Shown here: positions 1 to 6,812 of the stretch, piece after piece
Layout: each line of letters starts with the position of its first letter
How positions within the stretch are numbered: the stretch's first letter is position 1
IMG/VR virus record: IMGVR_UViG_3300042934_000549
Coordinates: 1-33,116 of that record
DNA from: a virus
Length of the DNA: 33,116 nt
Direction: 5' to 3' (one strand)
The notes under the pieces: model-generated
Database searches by the model: none
What the model saw: only the letters and a program-made list of their open reading frames with translations
What the model was told of the DNA's origin: nothing
Translations under genes and position numbers: made by a program

Positions 1-1
1 G

Positions 2-157
2 ATCGGCTTCGCAGCCATTCACAAGTTGACAGACGTGCAATCCGCAATTTCTCACAACGGGCCGCAAGCCAAGCCACGCAAGGCGCGCAGCCCCATCGAC
101 GAATTTATTACAGAGGAGAATGCACAGCATGAAAAATCGTCTTCAGGCTGGCTTTAA
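2..157 (+). CDS. C-terminal end of an unidentified phage protein (partial)
   Basis: An open frame enters from the left edge and ends at TAA (155-157), giving about 51 residues rich in charged and polar amino acids (LTDVQSAISHNGPQ, then SPIDEFITEENAQHEKSSS). It overlaps the start of the next gene by about 29 nt, a common arrangement in phage operons and the main reason to believe it is coding. I do not recognise the family. From its position just before the Q region it should be the last of the early or middle genes. Confidence 0.4.
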   Translation: MGFAAIHKLTDVQSAISHNGPQAKPRKARSPIDEFITEENAQHEKSSSGWL

Positions 158-401
158 ACGGCCGCGTCTGGACTTGGTTCAACGTTCGACATGCAAGGGT
201 AGGGCGGTCGTAACGGGCGTGCTCTATGAGCTGGTATGCGCCGACTGCAGTGGTTCAGGTTGGGTTTTTGATGGAGCTAGGTTGATGCTTCCACTTGACG
301 AGTTGATAACCCAGCTGAGCTTCAAATTGCAGCAGGCTCAGAGAAAAATCGAAAAGCTGACAAGACCGGCCAAAATAAGCAATCCAGAGCAGCAGTATTA
401 A
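129..401 (+). CDS. Small phage protein with a CxxC motif, function unknown
   Basis: A 90-residue protein with a basic N-terminus, a central VCADCSGSGW segment that holds a CxxC pair, and a C-terminal amphipathic helix (ITQLSFKLQQAQRKIEKL) that could form a coiled coil. The single CxxC is only half of a usual zinc ribbon; an upstream Cys (STCKGR) may add a ligand. I chose the ATG at 129 because GAGGAG (113-118) lies 10 nt upstream; an in-frame ATG at 120 is only 1 nt from that site. It sits directly before the Q antiterminator gene and probably shares its transcript. I do not recognise a function. Confidence 0.6.
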   Translation: MKNRLQAGFKRPRLDLVQRSTCKGRAVVTGVLYELVCADCSGSGWVFDGARLMLPLDELITQLSFKLQQAQRKIEKLTRPAKISNPEQQY

Positions 402-408
402 AAATCGA

Positions 409-428
409 ACCGCCCGGGGACGGGCGGT
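409..428. terminator. GC-rich hairpin between the CxxC gene and Q
   Basis: ACCGCCC (409-415) and GGGCGGT (422-428) form a perfect 7-bp stem with a 6-nt loop. On the plus strand it is followed by TAAAAATT, not a T run. On the minus strand it is followed by TCGATTTTT. It may be a weak or two-way terminator, or an RNA structure that tunes Q expression. Confidence 0.35.
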
Positions 429-452
429 AAAAATTACACAGGGGATTGATTC

Positions 453-842
453 ATGATGATTCGGAAGCCAGCCGGCCGCCCGTTGGGTGACACCGAGTAT
501 CTGCTGGAGCAGTGGGGGTGGTGGAGAATGGATGGAGCGGGAGTTTCTACCTGCATTTCGCCGACGTGGGCTCTAATGCAACAGGCTATGCCGCAAGTCT
601 CTGTAAGTCCGGATTATTGCATCACTGACGACTGGGCGCTCGCAATCGATAATGCCGTGGCTAGGCTTTCGCACCGTGACCTCCAAATGGGCGAGATTAT
701 TTGGCTATATTACGGTGCCAAATGGCCCATGCTGCGGGTTGGTAAGCACTTCGGGATCAGTGAGGGAAAAGCCAGAGAATTGGCCAGATCAGGGACAGCT
801 TGGATCGACTGCGCAATAAGCGTAGTCCGCGACGCCGCATGA
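453..842 (+). CDS. Q: Phage late antitermination protein Q
   Basis: A 129-residue protein resembling the short phage antitermination Q family. It has the N-terminal LLEQWGWWRMDGAG block, a SPTWALM segment, a central acidic DDWALAIDNAVARL helix, and a C-terminal helix-turn-helix-like stretch (LRVGKHFGISEGKARELARSG) ending in a WID element. Proteins of this family load onto RNA polymerase paused near the late promoter and let it read through terminators into lysis, head and tail genes. The order here, Q and then the lysis and structural genes, fits. AGGGGAT lies just upstream of the first of two consecutive ATG codons (453 and 456); either could be used. Family assignment is by recall of the pattern, not by a search. 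Confidence 0.72.
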   Translation: MMIRKPAGRPLGDTEYLLEQWGWWRMDGAGVSTCISPTWALMQQAMPQVSVSPDYCITDDWALAIDNAVARLSHRDLQMGEIIWLYYGAKWPMLRVGKHFGISEGKARELARSGTAWIDCAISVVRDAA

Positions 843-916
843 GTGATGTAAAAACTTCATCGGCAGAAAGCGGTTAAATTTATGCATAGTTACGACTAAT
901 TATAGACTTCAAAAGT

Positions 917-932
917 GGGGGCGTTAGCCCCC
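917..932 (-). terminator. Hairpin ending the SEC-C cargo gene
   Basis: GGGGGC (917-922), loop GTTA, GCCCCC (927-932). Read on the minus strand the stem is followed by ACTTTTG, which is terminator-like and lies downstream of the minus-strand SEC-C gene. On the plus strand no T run follows. A second hairpin, ATCGGC (942-947) with GCCGAT (957-962), stands between it and the gene. A role as the Q-dependent leader terminator of the late operon is possible but less supported. Confidence 0.5.
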
Positions 933-1016
933 TGCTTCCACATCGGCAGCGCCGGAGCCGATCATAAGTGAAAGTATATTTTTGAATATTTCCAAACTAG
1001 CGCATGATGTTTAAGG

Positions 1017-2165
1017 CTACGGCAGAATTTGCGTGGCACTCTGAGGCCAAAGCGAAATTTTAGTGTGAAGACTTTCCGCGGTCTTAGGAATAGGGCCGAC
1101 TCCCGTTCTGCAAAGCTCACAGATAGATTGCTGTTGGTCAATATCTAAATTATCCCACCAGGCTGGGGAGACATAAGTATTTTCTAGGTTCTGGAAACTG
1201 ATTCTCACTATTAAGTCTGATAATAAGTTGCGTGGGTGTTTCTTTATCGACTCAATGTAATTTGCTGCCACCTCAAAAGGATCATCCAGCCAACCAAACA
1301 CTGCGTACGATTTCCCATTGAGATTTAATAGGTTAAACGCGATTACTTGGAAGTCAATAGTTCCTCTTGATAGTTCTTGCAAAGGAACGTCATTAATGTC
1401 GAATTCTGGGCAAAATGCACCGCAGGCAACAATGGGAGAGGGGCTATCAAACTCAATCGCGAAGTATTTGAATTTACTGTATTCCTTATTTAGGTGTGCT
1501 GAGTCATAATTTTTCTTCAGCTTTTCGTGTGTTCTAAACCCGGTATTGTATCCTTGAGTTGAGATATGGACATAATTCTGTATGTATGCTTGAATTTCGA
1601 ACGGCTGGCCGCGGTCTTGTAGCACCATGAATGGTGTTGCCGCTATAGCGCGTTGTTTTCCATGGTATTCATAGGAAATCGCTCTGTAAGCCATGTAAAA
1701 CGCTGTTTCCTGGCCGATTAGGACAGTGGGTGTCTCAATTGGTTTGAAAAGTGCGGTATCGTGTTTGTTGCAAAAGCCTAAAAATGTAGACGCTTTTCGT
1801 ACACTAATTTTGCATGGTTGAAATATATCGCCATCCATAGATGGAACCAGCTTGAAAGTGTAAACATGCTGTTTTTCCGAAATTGTGCTTATCCCTCCAT
1901 TCATTTGAATCGTATGTGAGTTGATCGCACGTGCCGCACAGGTGTCAGGCCCAGCGCTGGGATGTAGGCATCGGCCCTGATCATAGTTCTTACGCACTAG
2001 GCGTTGGTATTCTCTTACATGAATTTCAGGCTCGGATTCACGAAGTTTGTGGCAGAATTTCCATTTCTTGCCAGAGCTGCACCAGCAAAGTACGTACGGA
2101 TCGCTTGGGCTTCGCTGTGGTTTGAGTTCAGTGTAATTTAACGGTGAAACGAGTGATGGATGCAT
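1017..2165 (-). CDS. SEC-C-motif protein, probable cargo (moron) gene, function unknown
   Basis: A 382-residue protein on the strand opposite to every phage gene and visibly AT-richer than they are, both signs of acquired cargo. Near the N-terminus LCWCSSGKKWKFCHK matches the SEC-C zinc motif (C-x-C-x8-C-H). A second cysteine/histidine region follows: GRCLHP, then DTCAARAINSHTIQ, then STFLGFCNKHDTALFKPIE. It looks like another metal site, perhaps of a treble-clef type (inference). No signal peptide or membrane segment is seen. The frame is open back to a GTG at 2234, but a promoter-like -10 overlaps that codon, and the ATG at 2165 has AGGA 7 nt upstream, so I prefer 2165. Cargo genes with such motifs between Q and the late genes are often anti-phage or exclusion factors; that role here is inference. 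Confidence 0.82.
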   Translation of the reverse strand: MHPSLVSPLNYTELKPQRSPSDPYVLCWCSSGKKWKFCHKLRESEPEIHVREYQRLVRKNYDQGRCLHPSAGPDTCAARAINSHTIQMNGGISTISEKQHVYTFKLVPSMDGDIFQPCKISVRKASTFLGFCNKHDTALFKPIETPTVLIGQETAFYMAYRAISYEYHGKQRAIAATPFMVLQDRGQPFEIQAYIQNYVHISTQGYNTGFRTHEKLKKNYDSAHLNKEYSKFKYFAIEFDSPSPIVACGAFCPEFDINDVPLQELSRGTIDFQVIAFNLLNLNGKSYAVFGWLDDPFEVAANYIESIKKHPRNLLSDLIVRISFQNLENTYVSPAWWDNLDIDQQQSICELCRTGVGPIPKTAESLHTKISLWPQSATQILP

Positions 2166-2225
2166 CTGAAGTTCCTGCGGAATGTTTTGTTTTCTTGTCC
2201 GGCGTAATGTCACGGTGTTGTCATA

Positions 2226-2255
2226 ATTAAACACCGTTCAATAACGTGAGGTCAA
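2226..2255 (-). promoter_or_regulatory. Sigma-70-like promoter for the SEC-C gene
   Basis: On the minus strand, TTGACC (2255-2250) and TTTAAT (2231-2226) are separated by 18 nt. They match the -35 and -10 consensus at 5 of 6 positions each. Transcription would begin near 2219, leaving a leader of about 53 nt before the ATG at 2165. Having its own promoter means the gene could be expressed in the lysogen. Confidence 0.5.
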
Positions 2256-2645
2256 TTCTGGCGCGATCATAAGCCACTTGCCCGGTCTGACGAATGACAA
2301 TTTTCTTGGATAGATGAAATCAAGCGCTGCGGATCAACCAGGCCGTCAGGAAGGATTCGAGCTACTCGGTGGGTGTTTTTTGGAGACAGCCACAGTTCAC
2401 GAATGGCGGCATTCAGCAATTTCTGCTCGAAAGCACCGGCGTCACTGGTCGACTTGTTAGGAGCAGGTTACCAAGCTTGGTACTTTCGCCCTAGGGACAT
2501 AGGCAGAGCTGCGGATCATATGAACGAGGCGAAAAAAAGCTTTTCCGCACGGAATGAGTTTGTTTTCATAGCAGCGTCTGTTGCTGTCAACGCAGCGCGA
2601 CGAATCCAAGAACCCTGCATCGAACCGGGTTTTTGTGCCCACTTC
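2256..2645. other. Gap between cargo gene and lysis genes; 14-bp palindrome
   Basis: No convincing gene. The open frames on both strands here have no ribosome-binding site and no recognisable sequence. The stretch contains a perfect 14-bp palindrome, TACCAAGCTTGGTA (2469-2482), that could be an operator, and a weak stem AACCC (2611-2615)/GGGTT (2627-2631) followed by TTT. A late promoter may lie here or between 842 and 917, but I cannot point to a good one. Confidence 0.35.
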
Positions 2646-2671
2646 AAGCCCTGCCATGCGCGGGGCTTTTT
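2646..2671 (+). terminator. Rho-independent terminator upstream of the holin gene
   Basis: AAGCCC (2646-2651) pairs with GGGCTT (2663-2668), followed by TTT and then CGTTCTC. It lies 78 nt before the holin start. In a Q-controlled phage such a terminator would be read through only by antiterminated polymerase, so it may act as a gate on the late operon (inference). Confidence 0.55.
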
Positions 2672-2749
2672 CGTTCTCGGCCCTGCGCTTGCGCCCCGCT
2701 TCATGCGGATGTCAGTGACATGTGAGCCAACCTAAATTGAGGAATGCAG

Positions 2750-3073
2750 ATGAACAACGAGCATCAGGCGCTCGCTGATGTGCCCTTGTGGCTATTGGTG
2801 CTGCTGAGCATGGCTGGCCTCTCCGGTGAAATGTTGCGTGCCTCTGGTGCTGATCTGAGTCTTCGGCAAATTCTGCAACGGGTAGCTCTGCGGTTTCTCG
2901 CTTCAGGGCTGCTCGGCATGGCTACGCTGCTGTTAGCCATGGCGCTCTGGAGCAATCTTTATCTGGCTGCGGGCCTAGGAATTGTCATTGCTGTGATTGG
3001 TGCAGATGTCGCCGGAGGTCTTTACACCCAATTCTTGGCCAAGCGCGTCGGAGTCTCGACCAGAGAACAATGA
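2750..3073 (+). CDS. Phage holin
   Basis: A 107-residue hydrophobic protein with membrane segments around residues 11-24 (VPLWLLVLLSMAGL), 47-67 and 70-91. The C-terminal GADVAGGLYTQFLAKRVGV resembles the end of LydA/HP1-type class holins (conserved G-D then a basic tail). It would form the pore in the inner membrane that releases or activates the endolysin at the end of the lytic cycle. GAGGA (2739-2743) is well spaced for the ATG at 2750 but abuts an upstream ATG at 2744, so 2750 is preferred. It is the first late gene; its endolysin and spanin partners are 21 kb away at 24766-25820, unlike the compact lysis cassettes of lambda or P2. Confidence 0.65.
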   Translation: MNNEHQALADVPLWLLVLLSMAGLSGEMLRASGADLSLRQILQRVALRFLASGLLGMATLLLAMALWSNLYLAAGLGIVIAVIGADVAGGLYTQFLAKRVGVSTREQ

Positions 3074-3083
3074 GGAGTGCGCA

Positions 3084-3824
3084 ATGATTGATCTGAAGTT
3101 GGGTATGGATGTTGCTCTGTTGTCTCGCGAACTCTCAGACATCCAGAAGCGGCAGATCCCTTTCGCACAGATCCTTGCCCAAACCCGGCTGGCCCAGCAG
3201 ATCAAGGCCGGCATGCTGGAGGTGATGAAGCAGCGTATCAACCGGCCTACGCCGACCACGATGCGCAGCTTGTTTGTGCAGGCGGCCACCAAGAACCGCC
3301 CGGCCAGGGTCTATTTCAAGGATGCTTGGACCTCGGGCATTCCTGCCGATGCCTACCTGCAGCAGGCCGTCCAGGGCGGACAGCGGCCGCATAAGCGGTT
3401 CGAGAAGTCGCTGATCGCCAAGGGGCTGATGAAGTCTGGGCAGTACGCGGTACCGGTCAACGACCTGCTCAACCAGTACGGCAACGTTTCGCGCGGCACC
3501 ATGACTCGCATCCTGTCAGGCCTGGGTGCGGCTGAGTCGGCAAGTGGCTTCCAGGCCAATGCCACTGGCAGCAAGCGCAGCCAGCGTAAGGGCAATGCCA
3601 GGCGCTATTTCACCGGCACGGTCAACGATGAGCAGGGCATATGGGAGCGCAAGGACACCGCTTTCGGTGAAGCGGCCAAGCCTGTCTTCCTGTTCACCGA
3701 CAGCGCGCCGTCCTACCGCGTGATCTTCCCGTTCTTCAAGATCGCCTCGAACATCGCCAAGGCCCACGGCCCGACTGTGCTCAATCGCGCCTTGCGTGAT
3801 GCCATCCTGACCGCTCGAACCTGA
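3084..3824 (+). CDS. Conserved phage protein between holin and terminase, function unknown
   Basis: A 246-residue soluble protein. The N-terminal half is helical (LSRELSDIQKRQIPFAQILAQTRLAQQIK), followed by INRPTPTTMRSLFVQAATKNRPARVYFKD. This resembles small phage neck or minor virion proteins in which a helical domain precedes a beta-rich one, so a structural role is possible. A later segment (VSRGTMTRILSGLGAAE) and a basic linker (GSKRSQRKGNARRYF) lead to a beta-rich C-terminus. GAGGAG lies 7 nt before the ATG at 3084, and the gene follows the holin stop by 10 nt, so the two are co-expressed. I recognise it as a conserved gene at this place in Pseudomonas-type phages but cannot give a proven function. 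Confidence 0.72.
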   Translation: MIDLKLGMDVALLSRELSDIQKRQIPFAQILAQTRLAQQIKAGMLEVMKQRINRPTPTTMRSLFVQAATKNRPARVYFKDAWTSGIPADAYLQQAVQGGQRPHKRFEKSLIAKGLMKSGQYAVPVNDLLNQYGNVSRGTMTRILSGLGAAESASGFQANATGSKRSQRKGNARRYFTGTVNDEQGIWERKDTAFGEAAKPVFLFTDSAPSYRVIFPFFKIASNIAKAHGPTVLNRALRDAILTART

Positions 3825-3881
3825 CCGTTTCCAGGCCGATACGCTGGAAGGCACGTATTCCGTGGCTTGCAGGGGCGAGAG

Positions 3882-4005
3882 GGTCGATTCTGTCGATTTT
3901 GGTCGATTTTTGACCATTTTCGACGGGTCCTCCCGAGGGTACCGGGGGTAGGGGGTAATTCGGGCCCCGCTTCTTCGCTATGTACGACCCAATTTCAGAG
4001 GTTGG
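3882..4005 (+). other. Candidate cos (packaging initiation) region
   Basis: This non-coding stretch sits directly before the small terminase gene, where cos lies in phages with Nu1/GpA terminases. It begins with three GTCGATT repeats (3883, 3892, 3902; 9-10 bp apart) and an inverted TTTTCGAC (3917-3924). A G-rich tract follows (3944-3955), then GGGCCCC (3962-3968) and TTCGCTATGTACGACC (3972-3987). The last part resembles the right side of lambda cosN, TTCGCTATTTATGA. The direct and inverted repeats could be terminase or host-factor sites. The cut position cannot be fixed from sequence alone. Confidence 0.45.
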
Positions 4006-4019
4006 TTGTTGTTTCGTCT

Positions 4020-4565
4020 ATGGCCATATCAACGATCGCACGCAAGCCGTATTGGCTGAACAAGAAAAGCATGGCCGAAAGCCTCGGGATCACCGTTCAA
4101 GCCTTCGATAAATGGGGGGTTGAGCCGGTCGCGAAGATCGGCCGCGAATCCTTCTACGACACCCGCTCGGTGCTCGACAACCGCCTGCAGCACCAGACGG
4201 GGAAACAACAACCTGGTGCTGCCGACATCGATCCGCTGATCGGACACAAGATCGACTTCGAGCGATGGCGGCTCACCAAGGAGCAGGCCGACGCCCAGGC
4301 CCGAAAAAATCGGGTAGGGGAGAAGGAGCTGGTCCCCGTCGCTTTCGCCACGTTCATGTTGGCCAGGCTGTGCGCTCTGCTGGCCTCCTACCTGGACACG
4401 ATCCCCAAGAAAGTGAAGCTCAAACACCCCGACCTCGAGATCCGTTTTATGGAGAGCTTCGAGCGGGAGATTGCTGTTACGCGTAACGAAGCGGCCGGTC
4501 TGGCCGAAACCATACCGGAGCTGCTAGATGAGTACGTCGCCGCCCTGGACAAAGAGTCTGGGTGA
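4020..4565 (+). CDS. Terminase small subunit (Nu1-like)
   Basis: A 181-residue DNA-packaging protein. The N-terminus carries a winged-helix-like segment (LNKKSMAESLGITVQAFDKWGVEP, then IGRESFYDTRSVLDNRL) typical of lambda Nu1 relatives, which bind cos and place the large subunit for cutting. The middle (FERWRLTKEQADAQARKNRVGEKELVP) is the usual charged helix after the DNA-binding domain. The C-terminus probably contacts the large subunit. The ATG at 4020 has only a distant AGAGG (3997-4001); the frame stays open upstream into the cos candidate, but residues before 4020 do not look conserved. It overlaps the large-subunit gene by 38 nt. A GTTACGCGTAAC palindrome lies inside it. Confidence 0.8.
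   Translation: MAISTIARKPYWLNKKSMAESLGITVQAFDKWGVEPVAKIGRESFYDTRSVLDNRLQHQTGKQQPGAADIDPLIGHKIDFERWRLTKEQADAQARKNRVGEKELVPVAFATFMLARLCALLASYLDTIPKKVKLKHPDLEIRFMESFEREIAVTRNEAAGLAETIPELLDEYVAALDKESG
4476..4487. repeat. GTTACGCGTAAC palindrome, copy 1 (inside small terminase gene)
   Basis: A perfect 12-bp palindrome encoding V-T-R-N. The same 12-mer occurs at 12132 and, with one mismatch, at 23632. Confidence 0.5.
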
Positions 4566-6612
4566 AGCGGTCAGGCGTGGCTTGGCCGCGCTCTACAAAG
4601 AACCTCCCCTGTCGGCCGTTGAGTGGGCCGACAAGCATTTTTACCTGTCGTCCGAGTCGTCCTATCAGGAAGGCCGGTGGACCACTGCGCCCTTCCAGGT
4701 CGCGCTGCTCAACGCGATGGGCAATGACCTGATCCGCATCGTCAACCTTATCAAGTCTGCGCGGATCGGCTACACCAAGATGCTGATGGCGAACCACGGC
4801 TACAAGGTTCAGCACAAGAAACGCAACTTGCTCATGTACTGCCCGACCGACCCGGACGCCGAAGGCATGATGAAGCGGCACGTCGACACGATGATCCGTG
4901 ACGTGCCGGTGCTGCTGGCCCTGGCCCCGTGGCACGGCAAGAAGCACGGCGATAACACCATCGACTCGAAGTGCTTCGAGAACCGCAAAATGCTGTGGTG
5001 CCTGGGTGGCAAGGCCGCCCGAAACTACCGCGAGAAAAGCCCCGACGAGGTGGTCTACGACGAGCTGTCGAAGTTCGACCCCGACATCGAGGGTGAAGGC
5101 GCGCCGACGATGCTGGGCGACAAGCGCCTGGAGGGTTCGACCTACAAGAAGTCGATCAGGGGATCGACCCCCGGTATCGCCGGCGCCTGCCAGGTCAGCC
5201 GAGCTGCCGAGAAGTCTTCGCGGTACATGCGCTTTCACATCAAGGCCCCGTGCTGCGGCGCTGAGCAGACCCTGAAATGGGGCGGGCCTGATGAGCCGTA
5301 TGGCTTGAAGTGGCGCAAGGGCGAGGACGGCGAGGTGGTAGCGGCCTGGTACCTGTGTGAGCACTGCCAGGGTGGCACGTTCGAGTACCACGAAATGGTC
5401 GAAGCGGCCGCCAAGACCGGGCGCTATATCTGCGACCGGACCGGCGTGTGGACGTGCGACAGCATGTCGTGGTTTCGCGCTGACGATAAGCCGATCGCGC
5501 CGCCGCGCTCGGTCACGTTTCACATCTGGACCATCTATTCGACCTTCACCACCTGGGTGGAGATCGCCGCCGAGCGCGTCGAGGTCGGCAAAGACCGCGG
5601 CAAACTGAAAACCTTCGTCAACACCACCCTGGGTGAGGTGTGGGAAGAGGACGAAACGGAAAAGGTCAGCTGGGAGCAGCTGCGCGAGCGGCGCGAGGTC
5701 TACCCGGCGCAGGTGCCGGCGCGCGCCCTGGTACTCATGGGATCGATCGATACCCAGGACGACCGCTACGAGCTGCGAGTATGGGCGTTTGGCTCTGGCG
5801 AAGAGTCATGGCTGATCTATCGGCGGGTGCTTACGGGCGACCCGTCCAGTATCGAGCTGCTGCGGCAGGTCGGGCTGGAGCTGCACCGGCAGTTCACCCG
5901 CGCCGATGGCACGGTCATGGGCGTGATGCGGTGGTGCTGGGACTCCGGTGGTCACCACTCCGACACCGTCAGGGAGCAGAGCCGCAAGCACGGTCTGCAC
6001 TGGGTCATCCCGATATTCGGGGCCAGTACCTACGGCAAGGCCATCGCCTCGTTCCCGAAGAAAAAAGACAAGAAGTCCAAGACCTACCTGACTGAGGTCG
6101 GTACCGACAACGCCAAAGAGGTCATCTACAACCGCCTCAAGCTGCAGCCTGATGGCGATCGCCCAGTACCTGGGCTTGTTCACTTCCCTGCAGACGACTT
6201 GATCTGCGACGACGACGAACTCAAGCAGCTGACCAGCGAGAGCAAGGTATGGGTCATCGTGCGCGGGCGTCGCGTGTTGCGCTGGGACGCCAAGAAGCGG
6301 CGCAATGAAGCCCTCGACTGCTTTGTGTACGCGCTTGCCGCCCTGCGGATCAGTCAGCAGAAGTTCGGCTTGGACCTTGAGGTGCTGGCCCTGCAGAACC
6401 CAGCAGTGCAGGCCTACAAGATTCAGGCACAGCCGCTGGAACCTTCCCCCGAGGCTGACGAGGAGGCTGCCGAAACAGCCGCTGAGCAGCCAAGCGAACC
6501 CGAAAGCGAGCCGGAGCCTGCCCCAGTAGCAGATCCCCCGGCATCCCCCCAACCAGACCCACCGTCAGTTTCTGGCGATTGGATCGATACAGGAGACAGC
6601 GGATGGCTTTAA
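4528..6612 (+). CDS. Terminase large subunit (lambda GpA family)
   Basis: A 694-residue packaging motor and endonuclease that cuts the concatemer and pumps DNA into the prohead. The ATPase domain shows a Walker A-like KSARIGYTK (about 76-84) and Walker B VVYDE (about 175-179). Two cysteine pairs (CCGAEQ and CEHCQGG) form a probable zinc site between domains, as in GpA relatives. The nuclease domain has acidic residues in GSIDTQDDRYELRV, CWDSGG and NEALDCFVYAL. The last 60 residues are a low-complexity Pro/Glu tail (SEPESEPEPAPVADPP). The start overlaps the small-subunit gene by 38 nt, pointing to translational coupling. The end overlaps gpW by 10 nt. Confidence 0.95.
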   Translation: MSTSPPWTKSLGEAVRRGLAALYKEPPLSAVEWADKHFYLSSESSYQEGRWTTAPFQVALLNAMGNDLIRIVNLIKSARIGYTKMLMANHGYKVQHKKRNLLMYCPTDPDAEGMMKRHVDTMIRDVPVLLALAPWHGKKHGDNTIDSKCFENRKMLWCLGGKAARNYREKSPDEVVYDELSKFDPDIEGEGAPTMLGDKRLEGSTYKKSIRGSTPGIAGACQVSRAAEKSSRYMRFHIKAPCCGAEQTLKWGGPDEPYGLKWRKGEDGEVVAAWYLCEHCQGGTFEYHEMVEAAAKTGRYICDRTGVWTCDSMSWFRADDKPIAPPRSVTFHIWTIYSTFTTWVEIAAERVEVGKDRGKLKTFVNTTLGEVWEEDETEKVSWEQLRERREVYPAQVPARALVLMGSIDTQDDRYELRVWAFGSGEESWLIYRRVLTGDPSSIELLRQVGLELHRQFTRADGTVMGVMRWCWDSGGHHSDTVREQSRKHGLHWVIPIFGASTYGKAIASFPKKKDKKSKTYLTEVGTDNAKEVIYNRLKLQPDGDRPVPGLVHFPADDLICDDDELKQLTSESKVWVIVRGRRVLRWDAKKRRNEALDCFVYALAALRISQQKFGLDLEVLALQNPAVQAYKIQAQPLEPSPEADEEAAETAAEQPSEPESEPEPAPVADPPASPQPDPPSVSGDWIDTGDSGWL

Positions 6613-6812
6613 CCGCACAGGAAATGGTGGACCGCTACCTGCGGGCCGAAATTGACCTGCTCGAGGGCGGCAAGGACGTGCAGTTTGGCGGCCGCCGCGT
6701 GACGATGGCCGAGCTGCCGCAGATCCGCGCCGGTCGCTTGGAATGGGAGCGCCGCGCCGCTGCTGCAGCGCGCGGGGGGCGTCCAGGGCACTCCCTGGCG
6801 ACGTTCGAATGA
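6603..6812 (+). CDS. Head-tail joining protein gpW
   Basis: A 69-residue protein with the size and plan of lambda gpW (68 residues): an N-terminal helix (TAQEMVDRYLRAEIDLLEGG), a short beta hairpin (KDVQFGGRRVTMAEL), a second helix (LPQIRAGRLEWERRAAAA) and a flexible basic tail. gpW closes the filled head below the portal and makes the site for tail attachment. AGGAGA lies just before the ATG. The gene is packed between terminase and portal with overlaps on both sides (10 nt and an ATGA), as in lambda-like head operons. Confidence 0.8.
   Translation: MALTAQEMVDRYLRAEIDLLEGGKDVQFGGRRVTMAELPQIRAGRLEWERRAAAAARGGRPGHSLATFE

Noticed and set aside
917-962. Classic pR'-tR' late promoter and leader terminator after Q
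   Set aside because: The hairpins are there, but the T run is on the minus strand and no good promoter could be placed between 842 and 917, so this is not claimed.
2373-2735. Plus-strand open frame before the holin
   Set aside because: No ribosome-binding site, runs through a clear terminator, and composition is not protein-like.
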